Shown one piece after another: positions 1-6,402 of a stretch of 43,645 nt of DNA. This stretch comes from an uncultured Bacteroidales bacterium (lineage in GTDB: Bacteria > Bacteroidota > Bacteroidia > Bacteroidales > UBA932), in assembly GCA_905235775.1 (NCBI GenBank), contig CAJOMY010000001.1:1-43645 (forward strand). Direction: 5' to 3'. A model generated the notes under the pieces. That model searched no databases. It saw nothing but the letters and a program-made list of their open reading frames with translations, and was not told the DNA's origin. The position numbers were made by a program, and so were the translations under genes. The first letter of the stretch is position 1. Every line of letters begins with the position of its first letter.

Positions 1-99
1 ATCTCCTTCCCCCGCAGCCAGGGGTGTTCGCGCTCGATGCGGGCGATCTCCCGGAACTGTCGCTCCGGCGTCCACTTCACGCCCTCATTCGGCGTGTCT
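1..99. repeat. Exact 99-bp terminal direct repeat (circular assembly overlap)
   Basis: Bases 1-99 are identical to bases 43547-43645. The repeat lies inside terL and reading across it restores a continuous gene. It is therefore best explained as the overlap left when a circular or circularly permuted genome is assembled, not as a biological terminal repeat. The unique circle is 43,546 bp. Confidence 0.93.
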
Positions 100-1061
100 G
101 TGCAGCCGTAGAGCTCAAGGATGCGGTAGATCACCCCGTCGTAGTCCACGGCCCACCACGCGCAGGAGAAGGGCTTGGCATAGCCGAAGTCATAGCTGCG
201 GCAGATCTTCCAGTGCTTCATCTCGCCGCGCGTCAGGTCCAGTGGCGGGATCACGTGGCACCAGCGGTGGTGCTGCCTCAGCTCTTCGGCGGAATCCTGG
301 CAGCCTGCCGCCTCTGCCGCCACCAGATCGGGCTCCGGCCGGAAGTCCTCAAAGAACTGCCCCTCGAAAATATCCCAGCGCCCTTTCAGCCAGGCCTTGC
401 GCAGCTTGGGCGGGAGGTTCTCAAGCTGCTTGATATAGTCCGGGTTCGCCTCCATGAGCGCCTTGTTGTCCGTGACCAGGCTCTGGATGAAGCTGTACTC
501 CTCCGGGTCCTCGTCCGGCTTGAAGCGCCGGTCGATGAACAGGCGCCTGACCCACTCGTGTCCCACGCCGCCTGGGTTCATGGTGTAGTAGATCCGCTTG
601 GGGAAATTGTTCACGCCTCGGACGCAGGCCCGCAGCTTGTCCATGCTGTCCTCGCTCTGCTGCGTCGCCTCGTCCACGAACAGCACATCGATCTCGGTGC
701 CCTGAAAGCGCAGGGCGTCCCGCTCCTTGTCGCAGTATCGGAAGAGGATGCGGCTGCCGTTTGGGAACACGATGTGCTTTTTGCTGTCGTTGTAGGTCGC
801 AAGGCGCTCGCCGGCGCTCTCGGCATGGACGTGCAGCAGCTCGCAGAGCGGGAGGATGTGGTTCTCCTGCAGCTCCGGGTAGGTCTTGCGCACGATCATG
901 ACCTTGATGCCCGGATAGCGGAAGCACAGCAGCACGGCCTTGATGCGCACGGCCCAGCTCTTGCCGCCGCCGCGCGCCCCGCCGAAGCCGACGTATTTGT
1001 GCGTGTCGGTCAGAAACAGCTTTTGCTTGGGGCTCGGCGCCGGTATGTCCAGTGTCGGCAT
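1..1061 (-). CDS. terL: Terminase large subunit (N-terminal 353 codons; gene continues at 43162-43645)
   Basis: TerL is the ATPase-nuclease motor that packages phage DNA through the portal. Translating the minus strand from ATG at 1061 gives an uninterrupted frame that runs off the left edge. It continues in the same frame at the right end of the window, where bases 43547-43645 equal bases 1-99. The whole gene is 482 codons. Walker A is GARGGGKS (residues 28-35), Walker B is VLFVDE (126-131), and YDFGY around D291 is the usual first acidic motif of the RNase H-like nuclease domain. It follows TerS after a 137-bp gap that holds a palindromic repeat, and it abuts the portal gene. Nothing suggests a break; the split is an artefact of linearising a circle. 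Confidence 0.95.
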   Translation of the reverse strand, partial: MPTLDIPAPSPKQKLFLTDTHKYVGFGGARGGGKSWAVRIKAVLLCFRYPGIKVMIVRKTYPELQENHILPLCELLHVHAESAGERLATYNDSKKHIVFPNGSRILFRYCDKERDALRFQGTEIDVLFVDEATQQSEDSMDKLRACVRGVNNFPKRIYYTMNPGGVGHEWVRRLFIDRRFKPDEDPEEYSFIQSLVTDNKALMEANPDYIKQLENLPPKLRKAWLKGRWDIFEGQFFEDFRPEPDLVAAEAAGCQDSAEELRQHHRWCHVIPPLDLTRGEMKHWKICRSYDFGYAKPFSCAWWAVDYDGVIYRILELYGCTDTPNEGVKWTPERQFREIARIEREHPWLRGKE

Positions 1062-1081
1062 TCTTTGCTCCTTTCAGTCGC

Positions 1082-1184
1082 AGTCGTAAGTCGTGAGTCG
1101 TGAGTCGTGAGAAGGCAAGCCCCGGACCTGTCATTGCGAACCAGTGCGCACACTGGTGTGGCAATCCGTCTCTTTTCTCACGAC
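1082..1184. repeat. Nested palindromic repeat between terS and terL (REP/MITE-like)
   Basis: The spacer holds tandem copies of AGTCGTG (about 1082-1110) followed by nested inverted repeats. The outer arms are GTCGTGAGAA (1104-1113) and TTCTCACGAC (1175-1184). The inner arms are ATTGC/GCAAT (1133-1137, 1161-1165) around ACCAGTG/CACTGGT (1140-1146, 1151-1157). There is no T-tract, so it does not look like an ordinary terminator. It resembles the dispersed palindromic repeats common in Clostridia chromosomes; that likeness is from memory. It may be a passenger, or may shape processing of the terS-terL message. Confidence 0.6.
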
Positions 1185-1198
1185 TGCCGCGCAGCGGC

Positions 1199-1696
1199 TT
1201 ACCCGCTCGCCTCCTCCGTCCCGTCCACAAAGCGGATTGTGACCTCTTCCCGGCCTCCGCTCTGTGCGGTCTCCCTCTGCAGCGCCAGCAGCCGCAGCTC
1301 GCTCTCCGCCGCCTCACGCGGCGTCTGGATGCCCAGCAGCGTCCGCACGTCCAGCAGGGCAGCCGTGGCAGCCCTCAGATCCCGCGCGTTTAGATGCTCG
1401 CTCCGCAGGATCTCGCCGGCCTTGTCCTTGGCAAGCAAAGCGATCTCCCGCATGGCGGCGTAGTCCTCGCAGCCGTCCCACTGTCCCGCAGCTGTCCCAC
1501 TGTCACGCTGTCCCGTTTCTTTCGGCGGTGCACACGCGGCAGGCTCGACAGGCGCGCTCTTATCCTGCGTCCATCCGTATTGCTTCACCCAGCGCCCGAC
1601 CGTGCTCTTGGGCACGTCGTACTTGGCCGCCAGCTGCCGCATGGAGAATCCGCGCCGGTAGTCTGCGCGCACGGCTTCTTTGTCGATATCTGCCAT
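1199..1696 (-). CDS. terS: Terminase small subunit (TerS-like, HTH)
   Basis: A 165-residue protein directly upstream of TerL and probably the DNA-recognition subunit of the packaging complex. Residues about 10-42 form a helix-turn-helix of the type seen at the N-terminus of Gram-positive TerS proteins (FSMRQLAAKYDVPKSTVGRW). A proline-rich linker follows, then a helical C-terminal half (about 80-150) that would serve for oligomerisation. The ATG at 1696 has a good site (GAGGTGA) at correct spacing. It is the first gene after the early-operon terminator, so it opens the late transcription unit. The family is inferred from position plus HTH; small terminases diverge strongly. Confidence 0.8.
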   Translation of the reverse strand: MADIDKEAVRADYRRGFSMRQLAAKYDVPKSTVGRWVKQYGWTQDKSAPVEPAACAPPKETGQRDSGTAAGQWDGCEDYAAMREIALLAKDKAGEILRSEHLNARDLRAATAALLDVRTLLGIQTPREAAESELRLLALQRETAQSGGREEVTIRFVDGTEEASG

Positions 1697-1716
1697 CGTC
1701 TCACCTCTTTTCCTCC

Positions 1717-1753
1717 ATTATCCGCAAACATGCCGCCCTGTTTAATCCCCGCC
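1717..1753 (-). promoter_or_regulatory. Candidate late promoter with GGCGGGGATTAA element upstream of terS
   Basis: On the minus strand GGCGGGGATTAA (1753-1742) is followed by TTAAAC as a -35-like hexamer (1745-1740), a 17-bp spacer and GATAAT as -10 (1722-1717). The terS start is 46 bp past the element. The same 12-mer occurs three more times, each time before a gene start. Promoter activity is inferred. Confidence 0.45.
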
Positions 1754-1757
1754 TCGC

Positions 1758-1793
1758 AAAAAAAGCAAGGGACAGGCCGCAGCCTATCCCTTG
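1758..1793 (-). terminator. Intrinsic terminator ending the early operon
   Basis: On the minus strand CAAGGGATAGGC and GCCTGTCCCTTG form a stem with a TGCG loop (1766-1793), with one non-Watson-Crick position, followed by a run of seven T. The stem overlaps the stop codon of the last early gene. Confidence 0.85.
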
Positions 1794-1999
1794 TTGTGGT
1801 TTATCAGCATATTGGCGAGCGGGCAGCTCTTCCAGTCGCTGCGGCAATACCGCTCCTTGATCCGCCTGGCCCCCTGCGCATCCTTGAAGCTCAGGTTGAT
1901 AGACATGCCGGGCGAGAATCCGTCGCAGAAGAGATCGGTCGTCTCTTCTCCGTTGTAGAACGGGCACACCGCTGCGCTGCTCTCATAGTGCCGCGCCAT
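1784..1999 (-). CDS. Small cysteine-containing phage protein
   Basis: A 71-residue protein and the last gene of the early operon. It has four cysteines (C12, C25, C52, C59 by count) spread over the chain, which could bind a metal, but no family is recognised with confidence. Short proteins of this type are common in early regions of Firmicutes phages. Its start overlaps the end of the upstream gene by 17 bp, so translation is probably coupled. Its stop codon lies inside the terminator stem. Confidence 0.6.
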   Translation of the reverse strand: MARHYESSAAVCPFYNGEETTDLFCDGFSPGMSINLSFKDAQGARRIKERYCRSDWKSCPLANMLINHNKG

Positions 2000-2267
2000 C
2001 GTTGATCTCCTCCTCTTCCGGGTCCGCCGGGATGACCGCCGGCAGCGCGTCGATCGCTTTATCGGACGTGACCAACACCTTGTCGAGCATGACGTAACGG
2101 ATCTTGTCCCTGTCGATCAGATCCCCGTGCGGCGGGACAGGGACGGCTTTACCTTTTTCAAGCGCCTCTCTAACTCCCGGCAAACACTTATGAACAGTCC
2201 CGTCAGAGAACACGACAATCATTTCGCCGCCTTTCGGCATCTCCATGTCGGAGATGTAAAGTCCCAT
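1983..2267 (-). CDS. Hypothetical early protein, acidic C-terminus
   Basis: A 94-residue protein read from ATG at 2267, chosen because AAAGGGGG lies just upstream and because the previous gene ends only a few bases before it. The N-terminal half (about 15-45) reads like a small beta-strand domain with VVFSDGTVHK. The C-terminus is acidic (DPEEEEIND). Residues about 48-75 (PPHGDLIDRDKI) recall a short motif found in many Clostridia phage proteins of unknown function. It lies in the distal early operon between two other small genes. No function is assigned. Confidence 0.6.
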   Translation of the reverse strand: MGLYISDMEMPKGGEMIVVFSDGTVHKCLPGVREALEKGKAVPVPPHGDLIDRDKIRYVMLDKVLVTSDKAIDALPAVIPADPEEEEINDGAAL

Positions 2268-2269
2268 AC

Positions 2270-2467
2270 TTACAGCGCCCCCTTTCCCGGCTCGTCGATC
2301 CTGGCGAAGTAATCGCACTCCACTCTCAGATCGAAATTCTGGTTCGCCGGGAGCTTGCCCATATCGGCAAGCTCCTTTTCCAGCGCCCTCTTTTTGGCCA
2401 GGAGGGCGCAGACCTGGCCGTGCTGACAGTCGTTGCAGGCCTGCGGGTTCTTCCTTGTTTTGGTCAT
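2270..2467 (-). CDS. Small zinc-finger-like protein
   Basis: A 65-residue protein with ATG at 2467 behind an AGGAGG site. Residues C11, C14 and C21 (ACNDCQHGQVC) plus a later cysteine in VECDYF suggest a small metal-binding knuckle. The middle is a charged helix (KKRALEKELADMG). The gene is tightly packed with its neighbours on both sides. No known family is recognised; DNA or RNA binding is possible but is only a guess from the cysteines and the charge. Confidence 0.6.
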   Translation of the reverse strand: MTKTRKNPQACNDCQHGQVCALLAKKRALEKELADMGKLPANQNFDLRVECDYFARIDEPGKGAL

Positions 2468-2481
2468 TCTTTATCCTCCTC

Positions 2482-3219
2482 CTAATCTATTTCCATCAGG
2501 CAAAAGATAGAGCAATCATCCATAATTTCTTCGTTCATGCGTCCTGCATTTGGGTCAAGCTCGTCAAGGTAAATCGGCCCGTTTTCGTCGTGCAAAATAG
2601 TATGTCCGATTTCGCGCTCCATCTTTGCCCGATCCTCAAACACTTCGGGGAAGTCAACACGGATTTTATTCCAGTATCCTGCTCCCCCCTTGACGCATCC
2701 ACGGCAGTTATTGTTTGAATACCCCATGTCATACATTGCAGGGCGCTTTATACCAAGTTCTTTGCAGATACCATGAGCATCCTGTTTTGTAAGCTCACGG
2801 TCTATAAGCGGAAACTCATGCTCAAAGTCTGGCATAGTTTCGATAAGCCTATCTGCGCGGTGCTTCTCGTTTGCATCCATGCCCCACACATAGGTTATGT
2901 TATAGTCCTGATGCTCAAACTCCCATTTCTTACGCACACGTTTCTTTAGCACTTCGGTACACTTTGCCCCATACGCTGAGTTTACAAAGCGAAATGCGCG
3001 GCACACGTCGCCTACACAGCTATATTCATCGGACTTCAAGATTTCAACAGGCTTGCCAAGCGCTTTCTCACAGTCCTTAATAAACCGCAAACTGTCAGGG
3101 TGTTGGTCTGCTACGTCAATGTAAATAAACTCGTCAACCGTGTCTCGAACAAGATACCCCGCTATGAACGATGATACGCCCGCTGAAATCCAACATACTT
3201 TAAGTTTTGGCTTTGTCAT
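2482..3219 (-). CDS. PAPS reductase-like (PP-loop, adenine-nucleotide alpha-hydrolase) protein
   Basis: A 245-residue protein resembling the phosphoadenosine-phosphosulfate reductase/PP-ATPase superfamily seen in many phages. The N-terminus has a modified PP-loop (WISAGVSSF, about residues 10-18). The C-terminal part has the paired cysteines of this phage subfamily in NNNCRGC (about 168-174), followed by a glycine-rich turn and YWNKIR. Members transfer sulfur or activate substrates with ATP; the substrate here is unknown. A role in sulfur modification of nucleic acid or in host sulfur metabolism is possible but unproven. The gene is clearly AT-richer than its neighbours, suggesting recent acquisition. 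ATG at 3219 follows TAGGAGAGG. Confidence 0.75.
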   Translation of the reverse strand: MTKPKLKVCWISAGVSSFIAGYLVRDTVDEFIYIDVADQHPDSLRFIKDCEKALGKPVEILKSDEYSCVGDVCRAFRFVNSAYGAKCTEVLKKRVRKKWEFEHQDYNITYVWGMDANEKHRADRLIETMPDFEHEFPLIDRELTKQDAHGICKELGIKRPAMYDMGYSNNNCRGCVKGGAGYWNKIRVDFPEVFEDRAKMEREIGHTILHDENGPIYLDELDPNAGRMNEEIMDDCSIFCLMEID

Positions 3220-3244
3220 AACCTCTCCTACAGATCCAACGCAA

Positions 3245-3886
3245 TCATTGTCCCACCCTCCAATAGTTCGTGCTGCCGGTCTCGATCAAAGTGTCCCTCA
3301 GCGTCACGCGGTCCCGGCCGAGCTTTATAAATACCATGTCTGGATCGCACAGCAGGGTTTCAGATTGGTGGATTTTGTCCAAATACCTGTACGCGAGCTG
3401 GTAATCCGCCTCAATGGGCTTATTGGAGGCGTCATACATGTCGAAGGCGCCGGGCTGGAGCAGGACCTGCTCGATCGTATCGGGGAACTCGTCGTTTACC
3501 ACGCGGTTCCAGATGCCTTGCAGGAAGGTTTCTTTGGATTGATCGTCATAATGGAACTCACTTATGCCTGCCAGGCACTTAGCAAACAGCATGGCCTCAT
3601 GCTTGAGCTGGATCGTGTACGGGTCCTGCTCAATGGCCTCCTGCGCCGCTGCCTCCTGTGCGGCCTCGTAGTCCGCCAGCCACCCGGTATAGGTCTCCAG
3701 CGCCTGCTTCTGGCCGTAGCGGGATGCTGCTATGGTCCAGGCCAGCAGCAGCAGACCGCAGAGGAAATACCGGGCGCACAGCGCAATTCGCCAGCGCAGC
3801 CGCTTGTCCGTGCGGATCTTCTCCGCCGCTCCCTGCAGGGCGGCGTGGATGCCGCCCCAGATATCGTTTATAATGCTCTTGCTCAT
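3245..3886 (-). CDS. Membrane-anchored protein with SleB/CwlJ-like domain
   Basis: A 213-residue protein with one membrane segment (about residues 38-55, LCARYFLCGLLLLAWTIAA) after a positively charged N-terminus. A coiled stretch rich in Ala and Glu follows. The C-terminal domain (about 95-200) resembles cell-wall hydrolases of the SleB/CwlJ type: AKCLAGISEF around the usual catalytic-Glu position, then WNRVVNDEFPDTIEQVL and QPGAF. The GEARGE signature is not intact, so the domain may be inactive or altered. It overlaps the replication initiator by 4 bp (ATGA), an odd place for a wall enzyme. The match is from remembered motif spacing. Confidence 0.55.
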   Translation of the reverse strand: MSKSIINDIWGGIHAALQGAAEKIRTDKRLRWRIALCARYFLCGLLLLAWTIAASRYGQKQALETYTGWLADYEAAQEAAAQEAIEQDPYTIQLKHEAMLFAKCLAGISEFHYDDQSKETFLQGIWNRVVNDEFPDTIEQVLLQPGAFDMYDASNKPIEADYQLAYRYLDKIHQSETLLCDPDMVFIKLGRDRVTLRDTLIETGSTNYWRVGQ

Positions 3887-4599
3887 TCTGTATCTCCTTT
3901 CTCGTCGTCAAGCTCTGTTCTGCTGATCCCGTCCCTCTCCGCCATGCTGTACCAACATCCGGGGTCCCAGTTCATTCCGCGGAAAAATTGTATTCTCTTT
4001 CTGAGGAAATCAATCCGGTCCTTCCTCTGTTCGGGCGTCATCTCGGGCGGTGGCGGGTTTCCCCCTTCAGACTTCCCCTTTCCTTGACTACCCTCTCCTA
4101 TACTTACCTCTTCTAACCTATCCTTACCTAACCTATCCTGTGTATCCGGTTTGGATACATCATGTATACAGTCTGTATCCATGCTGGATACACTTTGTAC
4201 ACGTCCCGCGTCCAATGCGGGCAGGACCGGCGTTTTCCCTTCTCCTGGGGTCATGGTGTATGCCTTGTTCTCGTCGTAATAGACGCCGCGCAGCAGCTCC
4301 CGGAAGGTGCTGGCCTTTTTCCGGTCGCTCTGGATATAGTTGTGGATTCGCCAGTGCTTGATGAGATACACGAAGTTGTCTCCCTTCTCGAAAGCAAGGA
4401 TGAACTTCTTGTTAATGAGCAGCATCATGGCGTCGTTGCTCGCTCCGCACATCCGCATGATCGAACGCGGATTTGACACGAAGCCGTCGTCGTCAGCGGC
4501 CAGATTGAGCCGCACATAGAGCATTTGCGCCTCCACAGGCATATCGGAAAAGGCGTCCGATTCTATGATGCTCTTGGCCAGCATCCTGCGTTCAGCCAT
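3883..4599 (-). CDS. Phage replication initiator / replisome organizer
   Basis: A 238-residue protein read from ATG at 4599, preceded by AGGTGA; GTG 4608 and ATG 4605 are alternatives. The N-terminal half (about 1-110) has the winged-helix layout of phage replication organisers (MAERRMLAKSII start, later HWRIHNYIQSDRKK). A low-complexity linker (about 130-185) encodes the origin-like repeats at 4080-4192. The C-terminal region could contact helicase or loader, by analogy with lambda O and DnaD-like proteins. It is followed without a gap by a membrane protein, not by a recognisable helicase loader. The phage lacks an obvious polymerase, so host replication would be recruited. Confidence 0.75.
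   Translation of the reverse strand: MAERRMLAKSIIESDAFSDMPVEAQMLYVRLNLAADDDGFVSNPRSIMRMCGASNDAMMLLINKKFILAFEKGDNFVYLIKHWRIHNYIQSDRKKASTFRELLRGVYYDENKAYTMTPGEGKTPVLPALDAGRVQSVSSMDTDCIHDVSKPDTQDRLGKDRLEEVSIGEGSQGKGKSEGGNPPPPEMTPEQRKDRIDFLRKRIQFFRGMNWDPGCWYSMAERDGISRTELDDEKGDTE
4080..4192. other. Origin-like iteron cluster inside the replication initiator gene
   Basis: Two copies of TGTATCC-N5-GGATACA occur at 4141-4159 and 4174-4192, with the palindrome TGTATACA (4163-4170) between them. The centres of the two copies are 33 bp apart, about three helical turns. The flank at 4098-4140 has repeated CTTACCT and ACCTATCC blocks and is less GC-rich than the gene. An origin inside the initiator gene is the lambda O arrangement. 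The assignment is inference from this layout. Confidence 0.6.
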
Positions 4600-5005
4600 T
4601 GCCATCACCTATGAACGCCTCGCGGATCTCCCCCTCGAGGTCGATCTGCTGATCCTTGCGGCCCTTCTTGATGACCCTGCGCACGCGCTTGAGCTTGCGG
4701 AAGATCTCGGCGAGCTCTGCCATGATGAACTCCTCGAACTCGTCCTCGTTGGCGAGCTTGATGCCCTTGCTGCCGCTTATGATGACCTTGGGATAGAGAT
4801 CCGAGGCGTTGATCTCCTCGATATCCCGCGTCAGGAGCCGCCGTGCCCCGCTGTTGTGGTAGGTGGTCCGGAAAATGCAGGGGTATTGCTTGATGCTGTC
4901 CGTGGTCTGCTCCATGCTCGTCCAGCGGTCCCCGCGGGAGAGGAGGAAGCGGTAAAGCGCTTCCTGCCTCGTCACGGTCTCCACGTAATCCTTGTCATAT
5001 CGCAT
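4592..5005 (-). CDS. Hypothetical early protein upstream of the replication initiator
   Basis: A 137-residue protein with ATG at 5005 behind AAGGAGG. The sequence is highly charged, with a basic stretch (RKLKRVRRVIKKGRK, about residues 104-118) that could bind nucleic acid. It has no membrane segment and no recognisable enzyme motif. It ends 8 bp inside the initiator gene, so the two are probably translated together, and it sits just after recT. A role in replication or recombination is suggested only by position. Confidence 0.65.
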   Translation of the reverse strand: MRYDKDYVETVTRQEALYRFLLSRGDRWTSMEQTTDSIKQYPCIFRTTYHNSGARRLLTRDIEEINASDLYPKVIISGSKGIKLANEDEFEEFIMAELAEIFRKLKRVRRVIKKGRKDQQIDLEGEIREAFIGDGNG

Positions 5006-5017
5006 GATGGGCCCTCC

Positions 5018-5926
5018 TTACTGCAGGAAATCCGGGTACTCGATTTCCCCGGCGGGGACAGCCTCGCCCTCGGCCGGCGCGGGGATATCAACGCGCTCCG
5101 GCTCCTCCGGCACATCCAGCATCGGCGTCTCGCCGATCTCGTCAACCGTTACATAGTCCGTTTCTTCGTAGGTCTCTGTAGGTAAATCAACCATGTTTTC
5201 TTCGATAACGCTCTTGATCGTTTCATCCGCGGCAATCTGTCTGGAAAAGTCACTTTTCATTGGAGCGTATTTCAGTGTGCTTTTCAAAACCGTTTTCTTG
5301 GCCATTTCATCAAATTCTTTATGCCACGGTGATTCGTCGGATTTGTTATATGCGTCGCTGTGTTTCTTCGCATGCGCCTCGCAATCTTCCTTGCTCATGA
5401 CCTGGAAGCCGAAGGCCCCGTCTTTTGACCTCCATATCGCATAATACTGGATAGGCTTCCCTCTGTTTGAAAGTGCGGGTTTATGCCGAAGCTTCGGTTC
5501 AAGGCCAAATTCATACTCGAAGAAGTCGTTTTCATAAACAACTTGCGCGTCGATAGCGGAGACAAAATTGCTGCGATAAGCTAAGTCGATCATGCCCTTA
5601 TATCCGAACTCGAACTGCGCTTTCCAGACGCCTTTGATCCTGCGCGGAACGATATACGCTTGGCAAAGCGGGGTATTGGGCTCAAGGCCAAGTTGCGCAG
5701 CCTGCATCATTGCACCGAGAAAGCTGTTCGGTTCACAAATCTGAAGCATTGGATTGCTCGAAATGGCTGACAAAACCATCCGAGTGAAGCGCTCAGGCGT
5801 AATGACGGAGGGTAATGCCGCCTTAATCGCCGGTGCCATCTGATCGATCTTGGAAAGAAGAATTTTCTTCGGCGCATTATCTATTTTCTGCTGCTGCGCC
5901 GCGGCCTGAATCTTATTATTAGCCAT
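5018..5926 (-). CDS. recT: RecT family single-strand annealing protein
   Basis: A 302-residue RecT-type recombinase that anneals complementary single strands made by the phage exonuclease. The central fold (about residues 50-235) shows the family hallmarks: MMQAAQLGLEPNTPLCQAYIVP, FEFGYKGMIDLAYRS and late AKKTVLKSTLKYAPM. The acidic C-terminal tail (about 250-302) is typical and may bind partners. The partner exonuclease (YqaJ type) is encoded two small genes upstream. ATG at 5926 follows AAGGAGG. The 94-bp leader carries a 24-bp palindrome, so this gene may be regulated separately within the early operon. Confidence 0.93.
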   Translation of the reverse strand: MANNKIQAAAQQQKIDNAPKKILLSKIDQMAPAIKAALPSVITPERFTRMVLSAISSNPMLQICEPNSFLGAMMQAAQLGLEPNTPLCQAYIVPRRIKGVWKAQFEFGYKGMIDLAYRSNFVSAIDAQVVYENDFFEYEFGLEPKLRHKPALSNRGKPIQYYAIWRSKDGAFGFQVMSKEDCEAHAKKHSDAYNKSDESPWHKEFDEMAKKTVLKSTLKYAPMKSDFSRQIAADETIKSVIEENMVDLPTETYEETDYVTVDEIGETPMLDVPEEPERVDIPAPAEGEAVPAGEIEYPDFLQ

Positions 5927-5949
5927 GATTTAAAGCCTCCTTAAAAGTC

Positions 5950-6007
5950 ATTACTTTTTGCATTACTTTTTTACACTCTGGAGTGTAAAAAGATATCAAG
6001 ATATCAA
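5950..6007 (-). promoter_or_regulatory. Palindrome and repeats in the recT leader
   Basis: A 24-bp inverted repeat with 11-bp arms TTTTTACACTC/GAGTGTAAAAA lies at 5968-5991. It is flanked by two copies of ATTACTTTTT (5950-5959, 5962-5971) and two of GATATCAA (5992-6007). It sits 40-60 bp before the recT start and is AT-rich. No T-tract follows the stem in the direction of recT transcription, so an operator or RNA control element fits better than a terminator. Confidence 0.5.
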
Positions 6008-6019
6008 AATGTCAGTTAG

Positions 6020-6235
6020 TTAGCTTACAAACGGGTTCTCGGTGATCTCTGCAACTCGGGCGTGATCCGCTCCAACAGCCTCACAAAATCCGAGGAAGCA
6101 GTCCTCGCACAGGTAAACTAAAATCTTCGGGGTGAACCAGGACCCACGCCGCACGCAAATCCCATACATGTCGGTCTTGCGGAGAACATCTTTGCAGACC
6201 GGGCATTTTGCGAAGTGTCTGGAATGTTGGCTCAT
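6020..6235 (-). CDS. Small double-CxxC zinc-ribbon protein
   Basis: A 71-residue protein with CPVC near residues 11-14 and CEDC near 43-46, the spacing expected of a zinc ribbon. No other domain is visible. The start overlaps the previous gene by ATGA, so translation is coupled. It lies between the exonuclease and recT genes. Zinc-ribbon proteins of this size are frequent in phage recombination modules, where they may bind DNA or assist the exonuclease; that role is inferred from location. Confidence 0.7.
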   Translation of the reverse strand: MSQHSRHFAKCPVCKDVLRKTDMYGICVRRGSWFTPKILVYLCEDCFLGFCEAVGADHARVAEITENPFVS

Positions 6236-6402
6236 CCCCGTTTTCCCTTTCGCTCGTTCATCAACCGCTTCGCCCAGTTGTCCAGGCGGATGAATTCCGC
6301 CGTGCTGAGCTCCTTGTCGCGGGCGGCCTCAAGCAGGATTCCCCCGCGCTCGAGATCGCTTTGGGCCCTGTCAATGCGGGCCATGTACTCGCCGTAGCTC
6401 AT
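6232..6402 (-). CDS. Small helical protein between yqaJ and the zinc-ribbon gene
   Basis: A 56-residue reading frame starts at ATG 6402, overlapping the exonuclease stop by ATGA, and ends at 6232, overlapping the next start by ATGA. The sequence is amphipathic and helical (MSYGEYMARIDRAQ start, WAKRLMNERKGKRG end), with a basic C-terminus. Perfect coupling on both sides is strong support that it is a real gene. Function is unknown; it could be a small partner of the recombination enzymes. Confidence 0.75.
   Translation of the reverse strand: MSYGEYMARIDRAQSDLERGGILLEAARDKELSTAEFIRLDNWAKRLMNERKGKRG

Noticed and set aside
24..1103. Long + strand open frame of 359 codons
   Set aside because: It is the antisense shadow of terL; the minus frame has Walker motifs and continues across the circular join.
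3245..3886. Second endolysin
   Set aside because: The SleB-like signature is degenerate and the gene lies in the replication operon, far from the lysis genes.
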